From contig CAXXVA010000001.1 of NCBI GenBank assembly GCA_963675365.2, forward strand, positions 186,001-250,000: DNA of 64,000 bases. Reading direction: 5' to 3'. The DNA comes from CAXXOK01 sp963675365 (GTDB lineage Bacteria > Bacillota > Clostridia > Christensenellales > Aristaeellaceae). The notes below the pieces were generated by a model, which saw only the letters and a program-made list of their open reading frames with translations, was not told the origin of the DNA and ran no database searches. The translations under genes and the position numbers were made by a program. Position 1 is the stretch's first letter. Each line of letters starts with the position of its first letter. Below, one piece after another: positions 52,688-61,731 of this stretch.

Positions 52688-53920
52688 TCACCTCAATAGC
52701 TGAGCAATCACCAATGCACAGTCTTTTGCGCCTTTTTCGGTGGCTATGTTTCTGGCGAGAATTTCAGCATTGGTCTTGATCTTATCCTTTAGAGCAAAGC
52801 GAATCGCTGCTATCAGCCTTTCAACCGAGAGCTGCTTTTTATAGATAGGTTTCGCTCCAACACCAATATCATATGCCCTATGCGCCCATGCAAACTGGTC
52901 GTTTGAAAAGGGTATGATAATACTTGGCACTCCTGATGCAAATCCCGCAGCACTCGTTCCAGCTCCACCGTGATGACAAACTGCTGCACATTGTGGGAAA
53001 AGCCATTTGTGCGGAATGCTGTCAATCGCAAAAATGTTTTCGGGTAAGTTTTTAGGTATTCCCATTCCGCTTATTATTCCCCGCTCCCCGGTGGCCGCAA
53101 GAGAAGCGGTAATTATCTTTAAAAACTTGTCCATTTCATTCTTATTAAATACGGAACCGAACCCAAAATAAACAGGCTTTTTGCCGTTTAACAGAAAATC
53201 AGCAAGCTCCACCGGAGGAGTGTAGTCAACCTCTTCCTCAATGAACCAGAAGCCGTATTGATGAATATTTCTATTCCAATCGCCTGGTCTTTTGAATACA
53301 AAGTTGGAGCAGGATACTATGGCTGGGTGCCGGCTGTCTGCTTTCTCAAAGGGGCAGCCGAAATTTGGAGGTAGCCTACCTTCTTTTTTACGATAAAGCA
53401 TGGCAACACCGCTTTTTGAAGCCATCCAAAGCATGCCTTGCAGCAACTTGTACGTCGTTTTGAACGGTAACTTTGTCTTTCCGTAAGCAATAACAGAAGC
53501 TACTTCTTTTGTCTCATGCAAAGGAAACGGAGCTGCCAAAACAGACGGAATGCCCATCTCCAGCGCTGCGAAATATCCTATAGTACAGCCGGGATGCCAA
53601 ACAATAAGCTCACTGCTACGGCACGCTTCATACATCTCATCTACCATGAATCGGGCGTACTTCTTCATTTTATTGAAGGTCAGCAGCATTTTCAATGGAT
53701 TGGTTGAATTTTGAGCTGATGCCATGAGCTTTGGGTCGAGGCCAACTGTTTTATAATCCAACGAAAGAGGATAGTGTTTTACACCATAACCCTTGATAAA
53801 ATTGGCGAAGCTGTTTCCGGCAGCAATTCGAACATCTTCTCCTAACTTTTGAAGTTCTACTGCCAAATAGATATAGGGTTGAATATCTCCGCGAGAGCCT
53901 GAACATAAAATCGTAATCAT
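52688..53920 (-). CDS. GT1-family glycosyltransferase
   Basis: 410 residues in two Rossmann-like halves (GT-B). N-terminus MITILCSGSRGDIQPYIYLA; the donor-binding signature is near the end (CAAVCHHGGAGTSAAGFASG then PSIIIPFSNDQFAWAHRAYDIG). This pattern is that of UDP-sugar-dependent transferases acting on lipids, sterols or antibiotics (macrolide type). The acceptor is unknown. The divergent TetR gene, with an operator overlapping this gene's promoter, suggests that an outside compound induces it, for example a drug to be glycosylated. It is the cargo of a recombinase element. Confidence 0.85.
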   Translation of the reverse strand: MITILCSGSRGDIQPYIYLAVELQKLGEDVRIAAGNSFANFIKGYGVKHYPLSLDYKTVGLDPKLMASAQNSTNPLKMLLTFNKMKKYARFMVDEMYEACRSSELIVWHPGCTIGYFAALEMGIPSVLAAPFPLHETKEVASVIAYGKTKLPFKTTYKLLQGMLWMASKSGVAMLYRKKEGRLPPNFGCPFEKADSRHPAIVSCSNFVFKRPGDWNRNIHQYGFWFIEEEVDYTPPVELADFLLNGKKPVYFGFGSVFNKNEMDKFLKIITASLAATGERGIISGMGIPKNLPENIFAIDSIPHKWLFPQCAAVCHHGGAGTSAAGFASGVPSIIIPFSNDQFAWAHRAYDIGVGAKPIYKKQLSVERLIAAIRFALKDKIKTNAEILARNIATEKGAKDCALVIAQLLR

Positions 53921-53987
53921 CCAAAACTCCTCCTAAACACTTGCGGATTGACTATTTCCAACATCGTGTTGTATGATGCCATTGTAA

Positions 53988-54016
53988 CTTATACTTTTAG
54001 GACATTCAACCGACAA
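53988..54016 (-). promoter_or_regulatory. Promoter of the glycosyltransferase
   Basis: TTGTCG (54011-54016), 17 bp, TATAAG (53988-53993), reading leftward. It overlaps the tetR promoter -10 and the operator arm. Confidence 0.55.
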
Positions 54017-54034
54017 TCATATTCCGATTGTTGG
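54010..54034. promoter_or_regulatory. Candidate TetR operator
   Basis: CCGACAATC (54010-54018) and GATTGTTGG (54026-54034) form an inverted repeat with one mismatch, 7-nt centre. It covers the glycosyltransferase -35 and lies before the tetR ribosome site. Confidence 0.5.
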
Positions 54035-54050
54035 ATTTTCAGGAGGGATC

Positions 54051-54626
54051 ATGGGAACATATAAAGAAATCTCAGCACAGACAAGGCAAAATTTGATGAA
54101 TGCATTTTGGCTGATATACCGTGAAAAGCGCATAGAAAAAATTACAGTACGGGAAATTACAGCAAAAGCTGGATACAATCGAGGCACGTTTTATGAGTAT
54201 TTTATAGATGTCTATGATGTTCTGGAGCAGATCGAGCAATCACTCTTACCTGGCATAGCTGATATACCTCCCATATTTCCTGTGCCTGCTGGTAGAGATT
54301 TACCTATTGATTTCTTTATCGATTTTTACGAAAGCGGTAACGAGTATTATACAGTACTTTTAGGTGAAAATGGTGACCCGTCCTTTGCCGCCAAGATAAA
54401 AAATAACATAACAGGTGAATTGCTGAGCCGGATTGTTCATGATGGGATTGATACATTGGAGCTCGAGTATTCTCTTGAATATCTATTGTCCGCAATGATT
54501 GGAGTATTGACCCATTGGTTTAAAAACGGTGGGAACATATCAAGAGAGCGCTTGGTCGCTCTTATGTACCGTCTGATGAGCAGAGAGGAACTGAATAAGC
54601 TTGCGGCCGGACTGAACGGAACATAA
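54051..54626 (+). CDS. TetR/AcrR-family repressor
   Basis: 191 residues. The N-terminal helix-turn-helix is typical (ISAQTRQNLMNAFWLIYREK, ITVREITAKAGYNRGTFYEYFIDVYDVLEQIE); the C-terminal ligand-binding domain is variable. The ATG follows AGGAGGG. It is divergent from the glycosyltransferase with an inverted repeat between them, so it probably represses that gene and itself. Ligand unknown. Confidence 0.88.
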   Translation: MGTYKEISAQTRQNLMNAFWLIYREKRIEKITVREITAKAGYNRGTFYEYFIDVYDVLEQIEQSLLPGIADIPPIFPVPAGRDLPIDFFIDFYESGNEYYTVLLGENGDPSFAAKIKNNITGELLSRIVHDGIDTLELEYSLEYLLSAMIGVLTHWFKNGGNISRERLVALMYRLMSREELNKLAAGLNGT

Positions 54627-54671
54627 AATATTCTTGTCAGTATTATGGGTATGTGGTAGTAAAATTCAAGC

Positions 54672-54708
54672 AAAAACCAGCGGCTCCGTCACATTCGACA
54701 GAGCCGCT
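54672..54708 (-). terminator. Terminator of the serine recombinase
   Basis: AGCGGCTC (54679-54686) pairs with GAGCCGCT (54701-54708), then GGTTTTTG on the minus strand. Confidence 0.75.
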
Positions 54709-56344
54709 ATTCAGGAATTTCCCCAGTCACATCACCTATGAAGTTGTAGATAATTCGAACCTTTTGCCGTAGTTGCCCATTGATTTTTTCTGCTTGCCCG
54801 ACGATGACCTTTTCAATCAGTGTAACCGCAAGCTCTGTGGTCAATACGGTGATATCGGTGAACTGCCTTACCAGTTTTATGAACCGCTCCACACCGTCGT
54901 TATTTTCCCTGTCTTCGGCGATGACTATCCGCAGTTGTTCGCAACGGGTACGCAGCTGGGCTTGCTCTGTTTCAAAGCCGGTGAGCATTTTTGCGAACCG
55001 TTCCACACTCAGCTCTCCAGCCACCTTATCCTCATAGAGTCGGTTTATAATATGGTCAATTTCATTTAAGCGATTCAGCCCCTCGGCGAGCTCTTTCTCG
55101 TTTTTACGGAGAGCGTCCTCACCGCTTCGCTTTGTTTTCCGTTCCACCATTCTGGTGAACTCGTATTCATGTGCCTTAGCGAAAGCCGTGACCTTGCGGA
55201 GATGGGTGAGCACCATTCCATCCAGATCATCCCGTCGAATATAGTGCGTAGTGCAGAGTTTGTAATGCAGATAATACCCGCACATATAGCATCCGCCATG
55301 GGATTTCAACCTCGGCGTCGGCTTGAAGTACAGCTTGTTCCCACACTTGTCGCAATAAACTAGACCGTTGAGGGGGCTTTTGTCGTGGGTGATGATCTTT
55401 CTGTGCCGGCCACTTTCTCTGATCCTGTGAGCAGTTTGCCAGGTTTCCTCGTCGATGATCGCCTCTTGTGTATCACGGGTAATAATCCATTCACTTTCAG
55501 GGTTTCGAACGCTTTTCTTGTTTTTGTAGGATACCTTTTCTTTACGATAACTGACGGTATGCCCTGCATACTCGTAGCGGTCGATAATCATAACGATTGA
55601 GCCTAAGTGCCAGAGTTCGGGTGGATTTTCTAAGTTAAGCCGCCTGCCGTACTTGTACAGCCCGAACTGTAGCATGTGTTTGGCGGGCGTGTCAATGTTG
55701 CGATTGCTCATTTCCTCTGCAATTTGCTTGAAAGTCATACCCCCGATGTAGAGCCTATATATCTCCCGTACCACTTCGGCGGCTTCCTCGTCGATAATCC
55801 ATTTTCCCTCCTCGGTTTCATGACGCTTATAACCGTAGGGAACGCTGCCGGTGATATGTGCGCCCCTTTGCGCCCGTGCCTTCATTCCTGCCTTGACCTT
55901 TTTGGAGATGTCGCGGCAGTACCACTCGTTGATGATATTCCGAAACGGCGTGAAATCGTTATCCACGGCGTTGGCGCTGTCTACGTTATCATAAATGGCG
56001 ATGAACCTCACGCCGGCATCTGGAAAGGTCATCTCTGTGTAGAGGCCGACATTCAGGTAGTCTCTACCGAATCTGGACATATCTTTGCATATTACAGTCC
56101 CGACAACACCGTCCTCGATGTCGCCTAGCATTTCTTGAAAGCCGGGGCGATTGAAATTCGCACCAGACCATCCATCATCGACATAGAACCTTGGATTGGT
56201 AAAGCCATGTTCAGCGGCGTACTTGTTCAGGATCGCCTTTTGGTTGCTAATGCTGTTGGACTCCGCATCGCCGCCGTCATCACGTGATAAGCGGCAATAC
56301 AAGGCTGTGATTTTGCTTTGGTCAACCTGCTGTTTCCTCATCAT
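54707..56344 (-). CDS. TnpX-type large serine recombinase
   Basis: 545 residues from ATG 56344 (AGGAGGAG upstream). The resolvase catalytic domain is intact (ALYCRLSRDD with the nucleophile Ser in YCRLS; MSRFGRDYLNVG), followed by the recombinase domain (ITGSVPYGYKRHE), a zinc ribbon (LVYCDKCGNKLYFKP, CYMCGYY) and a coiled-coil. It matches Tn4451/TndX-type recombinases that excise and insert mobile elements. A TnpW-like gene precedes it, and glycosyltransferase/TetR cargo follows. Probably active. Confidence 0.92.
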   Translation of the reverse strand: MMRKQQVDQSKITALYCRLSRDDGGDAESNSISNQKAILNKYAAEHGFTNPRFYVDDGWSGANFNRPGFQEMLGDIEDGVVGTVICKDMSRFGRDYLNVGLYTEMTFPDAGVRFIAIYDNVDSANAVDNDFTPFRNIINEWYCRDISKKVKAGMKARAQRGAHITGSVPYGYKRHETEEGKWIIDEEAAEVVREIYRLYIGGMTFKQIAEEMSNRNIDTPAKHMLQFGLYKYGRRLNLENPPELWHLGSIVMIIDRYEYAGHTVSYRKEKVSYKNKKSVRNPESEWIITRDTQEAIIDEETWQTAHRIRESGRHRKIITHDKSPLNGLVYCDKCGNKLYFKPTPRLKSHGGCYMCGYYLHYKLCTTHYIRRDDLDGMVLTHLRKVTAFAKAHEYEFTRMVERKTKRSGEDALRKNEKELAEGLNRLNEIDHIINRLYEDKVAGELSVERFAKMLTGFETEQAQLRTRCEQLRIVIAEDRENNDGVERFIKLVRQFTDITVLTTELAVTLIEKVIVGQAEKINGQLRQKVRIIYNFIGDVTGEIPE

Positions 56345-56582
56345 CAGAACTCCTCCTGTTTTCGTTTGGGTAGTGACCATGTTCGCTCTGATCTGAGGAC
56401 ATAGCAAGTCGTCCAGCGGCATTATCCGATAACTTACTGTTAACTTTTCGTACATCCGGAATATGCTGGATTATCAGCTTTTTCAGCTTCTGCTCTAAGG
56501 TCTCGGTAGCTGCCGGGCTGCACTCTGCCGTGACAATGAACAGCGTTTTACCTACCATGATTTCTGTTGTCGAATGTTCCAA
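56322..56582 (-). CDS. TnpW-like transposon protein
   Basis: 86 residues from TTG 56582, with GGAGGG six bases upstream (an ATG at 56558 is an alternative). It has the short TnpW pattern (VGKTLFIVTAECSPAATETLEQKLKKLI) and then an unrelated acidic tail, overlapping the recombinase start by 23 bases. TnpW occurs beside TnpX in Tn4451-like elements; its role is unknown. Confidence 0.7.
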   Translation of the reverse strand: MEHSTTEIMVGKTLFIVTAECSPAATETLEQKLKKLIIQHIPDVRKVNSKLSDNAAGRLAMSSDQSEHGHYPNENRRSSDDEETAG

Positions 56583-56606
56583 AGGTACCCTCCGTTCCGA
56601 GGGATA

Positions 56607-56645
56607 GAAAAACTCCCCTCACTTCCTACTGGACAGCGAGGGGAG
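56607..56645 (-). terminator. Hairpin with T run upstream of tnpW
   Basis: CTCCCCTC (56613-56620) pairs with GAGGGGAG (56638-56645), then AGTTTTTC on the minus strand. It may be an attenuator of the tnpW-recombinase transcript or a read-through barrier. Confidence 0.5.
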
Positions 56646-56728
56646 AAAATCCGTAGTGGTATCAGCAACAATCTCTACTTTATTGACGTATCTGTGGTTG
56701 ATTTAATATTGAGCACCGCAGATTTTTC

Positions 56729-56757
56729 TTGTCGGTATGTATCTTGTTTTGTATAAT
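56729..56757 (+). promoter_or_regulatory. Promoter of the 95-residue gene
   Basis: TTGTCG (56729-56734), 17 bp, TATAAT (56752-56757). The start codon is only 18 nt downstream. Confidence 0.6.
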
Positions 56758-56774
56758 ACCTATAGGTGATTGAG

Positions 56775-57062
56775 ATGTATGAATTTTCCCTGGAAGAAAA
56801 ACAGAGCATGCATAAGGTGGTTAGCCCATTTGTCGTGATCGGGCGTTACCAGTCGGATGGGATTTTGCAGCGAATCGAAGATGGGAAACTAACCAAACGT
56901 GATCTTGGAAGCATCCAGAAAAAATTATCGTTAGCAACATCCAGTTTGAACGGCCCTGTTCCAACAAACAAGGACGAGTTTCTGACACGCCTGGAAATTG
57001 CAAAGCACGTTGCCATAGTCGACAAAGCGCTGTCTCGTTACCGCTTATTTGATTGGAAATAG
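56775..57062 (+). CDS. Unknown 95-residue protein
   Basis: From ATG 56775 with AGGTGAT upstream. Soluble, mixed-charge, helical look (MYEFSLEEKQSMHKVVSPFV, then KLTKRDLGSIQKKLSLA). No family recognised. It lies between a TnpX element and DUF2971/prophage, in an accessory block. Its own promoter is close by. Confidence 0.6.
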   Translation: MYEFSLEEKQSMHKVVSPFVVIGRYQSDGILQRIEDGKLTKRDLGSIQKKLSLATSSLNGPVPTNKDEFLTRLEIAKHVAIVDKALSRYRLFDWK

Positions 57063-57164
57063 ATGGGGATAAGTTGGAAACCAAGACACAGCGTGGCGAG
57101 AATATAGTGTGAGCAAGAGATTCTCTGACGAGCATCGGTTGTTTGTTTTTTAGGGGAGGGCAAA

Positions 57165-58118
57165 ATGTCAGATTGCAAAGATCAAGCTTGGCTCAATGAA
57201 TATGAAGAATTAATGTTTGGTGAACATCATACAGAAGAGACAATGACACGAGCCGCAGAAATGAAAGCCGCGCATATGCCGGAACTTTTATTCAAATATC
57301 GTTCATGTTCAGCAGAAACATTTACAGCACTTGAAGAGGATTATCTATACTCTGCTCAACCGAAATTATTCAACGACCCTTTTGAAGGTCCTATAAGCAT
57401 TCTTAGAGATGATGTCGCCAAAAAACTAAGCCAGACTAGTTATAGCGAAATAAGAAGTAAACTACCTTTCATGCCAGACCACACAGTTTCTTCCTGCCAA
57501 GAGTTAGTTAATTGTATTAATACTGGGATGGCCCATCTATATGGTGTTTCTGAACAAGAAAGAATGCCACCAGATCAATTAGCCGCATTAGCGTCAGTAC
57601 TGGATCATTTTGTTGATGGAGAATTACAGAAAATCATAGATGGTGCACGTAACATGTATAATATTTGTTGCTTTTCCGCCATCAATGATGGAACCTCTAT
57701 GTGGGAACATTATGCGGATCATCACCAAGGTTTTTGCGTCGGATATGGTATCAAAAACCTAGATAATACCATTACACATTGCACGTTTCCTGTACTATAT
57801 AGATCAGACTGCCAACTGCACATCCATGATCTTGAAGAAATTAACGGTAGCATTGGCATGCATATGTTGACAATAAAAACTACAGATTGGAGTTGTGAAC
57901 AGGAATGGAGAACACTATTTGAATCAAATCCGCCTTGTCATTTAGAGCATATGCCATTAGCCAAGGTAGTATATCTCGGGTATAAAATAGGAGAAGAGCA
58001 TCAAACTAAATTACATGATATATGTGTTCAAAAAGGCATATCGCTATTTAAAATGAAACCTGAACATTCGCTACAGAGACTTGTCCCTTTTCCATTATAT
58101 ATAAAGAACAAAGGCTGA
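57165..58118 (+). CDS. DUF2971-domain protein
   Basis: 317 residues with the DUF2971 pattern: LLFKYRSCSAETF, YSAQPKLFNDPFEGP, NICCFSAINDGTSMWEHYADHHQGFCVGY and CEQEWRTLF. The ATG follows AGGGGAGGG. Family members are frequent near mobile DNA and some are listed as putative phage-defence genes, but the activity is unknown. It is transcribed rightward and ends 25 bp from the prophage endolysin, so it may be a moron or defence gene at the prophage end. Confidence 0.8.
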   Translation: MSDCKDQAWLNEYEELMFGEHHTEETMTRAAEMKAAHMPELLFKYRSCSAETFTALEEDYLYSAQPKLFNDPFEGPISILRDDVAKKLSQTSYSEIRSKLPFMPDHTVSSCQELVNCINTGMAHLYGVSEQERMPPDQLAALASVLDHFVDGELQKIIDGARNMYNICCFSAINDGTSMWEHYADHHQGFCVGYGIKNLDNTITHCTFPVLYRSDCQLHIHDLEEINGSIGMHMLTIKTTDWSCEQEWRTLFESNPPCHLEHMPLAKVVYLGYKIGEEHQTKLHDICVQKGISLFKMKPEHSLQRLVPFPLYIKNKG

Positions 58119-58143
58119 CACGAAAGCGCCAGCCTAAATTTCT

Positions 58144-59082
58144 TTATGCAATTTGACTGTATTCCCTGGACACCCAACCGACCTGATTCTCGAGCACAAC
58201 CGCGTGCCATCCGTTCTCCGCGGTGGCCACCCAGTCAAAAGAAGCACCGTTTGGTGCGGCGACGATCACCTCATAATCATCACCGTTTCCAGCGCGAACA
58301 CTAGCCTCAGCCCCGGAGCTAACGATCACGATTTTTTTCATGGCAGGAGCCTCCAGCTCGATCATTGTATCACCAGTATCATTAGAGCCGACACTTTCGA
58401 GAGCCGCCTGCGTGATCGGGCCACAGATGCCGTCGACCACCAATCCTTTGTCTGTCTGAAACGCCATGACAGCAGCCGTGGTTTCCTCGCCGTAGCTGCC
58501 ATCCGCGCCGTATTTCGGCAGGCTATAACCCAGTTTCAGCAGCTTGTTCTGCAGCACTCGGACATCTTCGCCTTTGTCACCTTTGCGAAGGGTGGTCACG
58601 ACCGTTTCACTTCCTTCGTTTGTATAGTCCACCCCGGTGAGCTCACCCCATTCATCCCAGTGGGAGAGCTTGCTGGTGACGACGCCATAGGCGGTACCCT
58701 TCGCTTCAATGACGGTATCATCGCCGATGAACAGCCCCACATGATGCCGAGACCCGGCGCTGTTAACCAGAAAGACCGCGGTGCCCGGACGGATCGTAAT
58801 GCCACTTTCCAGCGTACCCTTGCTGGTACAGTATTTGTTCCACATCGTATTACTGCCGTGGTACATGTATCCGCCAAGCTCCTTGAAAGCCCAGGAAAAA
58901 AGGCCGCTGCAGTCAGCGACCCTTTTCCCGATCCACCGTGAACCGTACTTGACCGTCATGGAGCGCGTGGCGGCATCCTGCTTAACCTGCGTCCACGTCT
59001 GCCCGGCACCGCCCCAGATATAACCCCATTTCTGATCCAATGCGTATTGGAACTTTGTAATTAGTGCTTGTACGGTAATCAC
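58144..59082 (-). CDS. Phage endolysin: NlpC/P60 + peptidoglycan-binding + SH3
   Basis: 312 residues from GTG 59082, overlapping the holin stop (GTGA). N-terminal NlpC/P60 catalytic domain (VADCSGLFSWAFKELG with the Cys; then HHVGLFIGDDTVIEA with the His), a middle PG_binding_1 domain (VRVLQNKLLKLGYSLPKYGADGSYGEETTAAVMAFQ) and a C-terminal SH3-like wall-binding domain (SVRAGNGDDYEVI...). It cuts peptide bonds in peptidoglycan for host lysis. Confidence 0.92.
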   Translation of the reverse strand: MITVQALITKFQYALDQKWGYIWGGAGQTWTQVKQDAATRSMTVKYGSRWIGKRVADCSGLFSWAFKELGGYMYHGSNTMWNKYCTSKGTLESGITIRPGTAVFLVNSAGSRHHVGLFIGDDTVIEAKGTAYGVVTSKLSHWDEWGELTGVDYTNEGSETVVTTLRKGDKGEDVRVLQNKLLKLGYSLPKYGADGSYGEETTAAVMAFQTDKGLVVDGICGPITQAALESVGSNDTGDTMIELEAPAMKKIVIVSSGAEASVRAGNGDDYEVIVAAPNGASFDWVATAENGWHAVVLENQVGWVSREYSQIA

Positions 59083-59528
59083 CCGTTCTCACCGTCCCCG
59101 GAATCGACAGACTTGTCCTCCCGTCCGTGCAGCTGTGCCAATATTTCCTTGAGCTTGTCCGGGATTGGTAGACCCAGGTGCGCGGCGTTTTCCAGCACGG
59201 ACAGGCCCTCGTTGCTCAGGTAAAAGGCGACGACCGCGCCACGCAGCGCGCTGCCGGTACCGACCACATGCACATCCACGATGTTGGCTACACCGACCAG
59301 CATGAAGATCAATACCTTCCGAAAGATGCCCCGGAAACCCACTTCGCTGGAAAGTTTTTTGTCTGAGATGGCACACATCACCCCGGTGACGTAGTCCAGC
59401 ACCACAAAGATGATCAGCGCAATCAGCATGCCGTCCAGCCCTCCCAAAAAGAAACCGAGCCAGCCCCCGATCACAGCGAATGCCATCTGCAGCTTGGCCC
59501 ATACCAGATCAATTGAAAAATCCCTCAT
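59079..59528 (-). CDS. Phage holin
   Basis: 149 residues from ATG 59528 after GGGAGGATATTCAC. Two to three membrane helices (FAVIGGWLGFFLGGLDGMLIALIIFVVLDYVTGVM, VLIFMLVGVANIVDVHVV) followed by a charged C-terminus, as in the phage holin/toxin-secretion family. It makes the membrane lesion that lets the endolysin out; the two genes overlap. Confidence 0.88.
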   Translation of the reverse strand: MRDFSIDLVWAKLQMAFAVIGGWLGFFLGGLDGMLIALIIFVVLDYVTGVMCAISDKKLSSEVGFRGIFRKVLIFMLVGVANIVDVHVVGTGSALRGAVVAFYLSNEGLSVLENAAHLGLPIPDKLKEILAQLHGREDKSVDSGDGENG

Positions 59529-59617
59529 GTGAATATCCTCCCGTTTGTTTGATGTATCAGAAAAGCCGCCCCCGATGTGGGAACGGCTGATCAGCGAATC
59601 ATATAGTTGTTCTTGAA

Positions 59618-61717
59618 TTAAGTTCCGATCGCAAACCAATCTATGGCACGGCTCGTGGAGAACGAACCACCGACTACGCAATAACAGCCGGAGGTGGTTT
59701 TGGAGTAGATCTTGAGCGCACCGTAGTCACCGCTCCAGTTGGTGCTGGTAGTTGAATAACAGACAAATACCTTCGGGGTACTCGTAAAACCGGCGGAGGA
59801 GTAGTTCAGGTATGCCGCGCTGGAACCGCTGACAGAGGACGACCCGAATGCGAACTTGTACGGCAGCCGGGCCGCGGCCAATGTGCCCGACGTAATGGCA
59901 GATGCCGCGTGGGTGTGCGAGGCCGCCGCGGCTCCAAGCGCTGCCAGTGTAATCCCAAGGTTCGTCCGCGCGTCGGCTGCCGTTGCCGCCCCGGTTCCGC
60001 CATTGGCCACAGGAACCGCACCGGTCGTGTTCCCAAGCCCCATAGCATTGCGCAGGCTGGTCAGAGATGTTTGGCCCGTACCCCCGTTGGCTACGGGAAG
60101 GGCAGCGGTGGTATTCCCAAGGCCCAGTGCGTTGCGGATGCCTGCTGCCGTCGTCTGCCCAGTTCCGCCCTCGGAGATTGCCAGCGGTGTGTCCAGTGAA
60201 AGCGGCCAGCCAAATGCGGCTTTCCCGGCCTCTTCGGACACCTTGCCAAAAGCGATCCCGCTGCCATCATGATAAAAATCCATCAGCACTTGCTTGGTGC
60301 CAATGCTGACTGACTGCTCCACCGCGCCGAACCAATCCGTGACCCGGATCATCACATCATAGCTGTGCAGCGTATCAAAGGTCGCGGACAACAGCTGGTT
60401 CGTGACGGCTACAGCATAATTCGTGATGGTCGGTGTCAGTACGCTGATCCAGGCGCTTGCCGTGGACAGCTTATAGTAGATCGTACAAACCATCGTATTA
60501 TGACTGTTTACAGACGACACACTCGCCGCTGCGGACACGCGAACATTCACTCCGTCCACCTGCGAAGCCGTTCCAGCCGTATTACAGCGTTCCGCTGAGA
60601 ACTGCGACAGTGATGGCGAGGTGTACGTAATCACGGTTACGGTTCGGGTCGTTGACGCCGTGCGTCCGCGGCTGTCGGTCACCGTGACGGTCATGGTGTT
60701 ATCCCCGGCAACGGCTAACACATTGGAAGTAAAGCTATCTCCGGAATAGGTAACGCCGTTCAGTACGGTACGGTAGCTGGAAATGGTACTGCCCTGAACG
60801 CCCAGCGCGGAAATGACGATCGACAGCCGGCTCTTGCTCTGCACAAACCCACCGAACTGCGCTGCCAGCCCAGCGATCGCTTCCGTGAAAGCGACATTGG
60901 AGATACTGGGGATGACGCTGGATGGCACTGTCAATGTCAAAGAAACGGTGCGTGTGCCTGTCAGGGTGGTTCCATAATAGGTCTGGCAGGTGATGGTACA
61001 CGTACCCGCGGTGGCCGATGGGATCTGCTGCGCCAGCGTAACCGACGGCGTCCAGGCATAGGCCGCACCGACACCTGTGGCGATCGTCCCGGATGCACCG
61101 CCGAAGCTGTACAAAAGCGTGTGGGTGGCAGATGTACTCTGCCGGTTGGTGTAGATGGTCACCGCGCTGCCCATATCCACAGAACTTGCGGATACCGACG
61201 GTTGACTGACTGCCTCCTCATAGGTAACCGTAATCGTGGCGGCTGACCATTGCAGATAGTTGGTGGCATACCCATTGCTGCTGGAAACGGGGCTCGGGTT
61301 GTAGATACAGAAGGTATTGTTGCCCAGCGCCAAATACGCCGCGATATTGGTCAGCAGTGTCCCCGACATCGTATAGCTAGTGGTGTTATTGTAGAAAGAA
61401 CCCGTAAAAGTACCCAGCGCATCCCCGTAATACCCGCCACCGGTGATTCCGGATTCGGAGGCTGCCTGATACAGCGACTTGCGCAGATATACGGTTTTTG
61501 TGTACCAGTCGCCATACCCCGCGGCATCCGAGGTGAAGGTGAAGGAAACAGCTGTGATCAGCTTGCCGGCAAGTGACAACCCGGAGAAATTGATGATACC
61601 GACGAGGTTATAATCATCGATATAGTATTCCTGTGCGGCGGCATCACTCTTGAAGTTACTGGAGGAGGTCGTTTTCCGTGTGCGCAGGGACGCGGAATAG
61701 GATACCGTTGTAGCCAT
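59618..61717 (-). CDS. Phage tail fibre / DUF859-like structural protein
   Basis: 699 residues, Ser/Thr-rich. N-terminal repeating beta domains, a central region (VTVTDSRGRTASTTRTVTV and similar, Ig-like), then fibre-type repeats (LPVANGGTGQTSLTSLRNAMGLGNT, repeated with small changes) and a C-terminal receptor-type domain (HTHAASAI then an SSSVSGSSAAYLNY end). It matches siphophage receptor-binding or fibre proteins. Start ATG 61717 follows GGAGAAGG. Confidence 0.85.
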   Translation of the reverse strand: MATTVSYSASLRTRKTTSSSNFKSDAAAQEYYIDDYNLVGIINFSGLSLAGKLITAVSFTFTSDAAGYGDWYTKTVYLRKSLYQAASESGITGGGYYGDALGTFTGSFYNNTTSYTMSGTLLTNIAAYLALGNNTFCIYNPSPVSSSNGYATNYLQWSAATITVTYEEAVSQPSVSASSVDMGSAVTIYTNRQSTSATHTLLYSFGGASGTIATGVGAAYAWTPSVTLAQQIPSATAGTCTITCQTYYGTTLTGTRTVSLTLTVPSSVIPSISNVAFTEAIAGLAAQFGGFVQSKSRLSIVISALGVQGSTISSYRTVLNGVTYSGDSFTSNVLAVAGDNTMTVTVTDSRGRTASTTRTVTVITYTSPSLSQFSAERCNTAGTASQVDGVNVRVSAAASVSSVNSHNTMVCTIYYKLSTASAWISVLTPTITNYAVAVTNQLLSATFDTLHSYDVMIRVTDWFGAVEQSVSIGTKQVLMDFYHDGSGIAFGKVSEEAGKAAFGWPLSLDTPLAISEGGTGQTTAAGIRNALGLGNTTAALPVANGGTGQTSLTSLRNAMGLGNTTGAVPVANGGTGAATAADARTNLGITLAALGAAAASHTHAASAITSGTLAAARLPYKFAFGSSSVSGSSAAYLNYSSAGFTSTPKVFVCYSTTSTNWSGDYGALKIYSKTTSGCYCVVGGSFSTSRAIDWFAIGT

Positions 61718-61731
61718 AACCTTCTCCTCTC

